Assembly: GCA_036768485.1 (NCBI GenBank)
Contig: JAVLUZ010000352.1
Coordinates: 1-64,000, forward strand
Direction of reading: 5' to 3'
Length of the DNA: 64,000 nucleotides
Origin: Mermis nigrescens
Lineage: Eukaryota > Nematoda > Enoplea > Mermithida > Mermithidae
How positions within the stretch are numbered: the stretch's first letter is position 1; every line of letters begins with the position of its first letter. Of the stretch, positions 63,171-64,000 are shown piece after piece. The notes under the pieces were generated by a model. That model was given only the letters and a program-made list of their open reading frames with translations. It had not been told where the DNA came from and ran no database searches. The translations under genes were made by a program, and so were the position numbers.

Positions 63171-64000
63171 GTTTGTGAATAACCCCAGATCATGTATGCT
63201 ACGTATTGATATTTTCGGTCATTTTCTGCACGACACTGCTCCTTAATATCATTGATAAAATATTTTGTACCAAATTTTTTTCAGTCATATATGTTAAGAT
63301 GCGAAATAAGAATTGAAAGCTTTTATAATTTTCTTGCAGTAAAGTGCTCATTACGGTGCATTACTAAGAAGTGTAGACCCCCAGAATTCTATTTTTAGTA
63401 ACATTGTTGGCAATCTGACCCATCCTAACCCCCCAGAATTTCGGTGCTGCCCACGTATAGCGTAGTCCAATGTTTATTTGCTTGTTTTGCAAAATTTTAT
63501 ACGGTAATAACGATCTCTTTTTAATCCAGGACTTGTCACCTAAAAGCACATAGTCCGAGTTTTATCGCAAAATTTTTTAAAAAATTTTTGCCTAAATGAT
63601 GATACCTTAGAGCTGGAAGGAAAATTTGAACAAAAATTTGGGCACAAAAAGCAGATTAAGAATATTGCACACTTGAAAAAGCAAATTTTAGGACCTGAAA
63701 ACGTCTTTTAACAAAAATCCATGACTTCGTTGATCAATTTTGTTACTATTAAAAACTATCGAATATCACCGAGGCAATTATGAGTCCCACTTATTGTACC
63801 TTTGCGTCGAAACATTTCTAACTTATTAAATTAAATTTTTTTTAACCTTGTATTTGACTCCCTAAAAGCTAAAAATTTTAGCGATCAACACGCATGTGTT
63901 ATCAAAATCGCCATTTCGGAGAAAATTCTTTAAAAAAAGTATTTTGCGTCGAAACTCGGATTATATAGCTTTAGGCGGAAAGTCCTCGATTCAGAAGAAA

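Larger units (their letters stand above)
60607..64000. other. Right end, no gene resolved
   Basis: Family B (60765-61045 and 61690-61990), C (61060-61200 and 63375-63460), a GCACCAAATTTC-type patch (62240-62320) and E (62865-63170). A possible Cys-rich ZP exon at about 62152 (CNVRKCRYAQCSN after TTTTTGCAG, phase 0) is not secure. Confidence 0.55.

Noticed and set aside
63280..63370. Possible ZP exons after TTTTTTTCAG and TTTTCTTGCAG
   Set aside because: In phase 0 the second gives an immediate stop and the first shows no ZP tail motif; not secure enough to annotate.

Overview
The window reads as nuclear DNA of a nematode: AT-rich, intron-rich, and loaded with short dispersed repeats. The evidence is a set of gene families typical of roundworms: a TWK-type two-pore potassium channel, a cuticlin-like ZP-domain protein, a serpentine chemoreceptor of Sra-superfamily type, and a secreted serpin. 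I cannot name the species. Every gene is split by introns of up to several kb, so most exons are short. I assembled the genes by hand from splice sites, intron phase and family alignment; exon ends are predictions without transcript support.

Layout: (1) 1-3908, no gene. (2) 3909-12115, minus strand, a five-exon secreted serpin of 422 codons, complete, with all four introns in phase 0. (3) 14665-24540, plus strand, a five-exon K2P/TWK potassium channel holding both pore loops. (4) 31747-38368, plus strand, four exons encoding two fibronectin type III modules. Their entry phase matches the exit phase of the last channel exon, so they may be the C-terminus of the channel gene; each module has a reading-frame problem in its second half. 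(5) 38369-47265, no gene, but a cluster of three foldback-like elements with long inverted arms built of short tandem repeats, and a tRNA-like sequence. (6) 47266-50071, minus strand, a four-exon, 419-residue seven-transmembrane receptor with a (TA)n tract in intron 1. (7) 50072-54684, a hairpin MITE and an 881-bp (ATT)n tract. (8) 54685-60606, plus strand, six exons of a secreted ZP-domain protein whose 3' end I could not find. (9) 60607-64000, repeats only.

The non-coding sequence is dominated by a few short repeat families, called here A, B, C, D, E and G. Copies lie in both orientations in nearly every intron and intergenic stretch. I saw no reverse transcriptase, transposase or other mobile-element protein, so all these elements look non-autonomous. 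A fourth foldback-like complex, built on a 17-bp minisatellite, lies at 29461-31240.

The four genes do not form an operon or pathway: orientations alternate and products are unrelated (protease-inhibitor fold, ion channel, chemosensory receptor, cuticle or apical matrix). The most notable points are the possible K2P-FN3 fusion, a lysine in the second pore-loop signature of the channel, an atypical serpin reactive loop, and the cluster of foldback-like elements.
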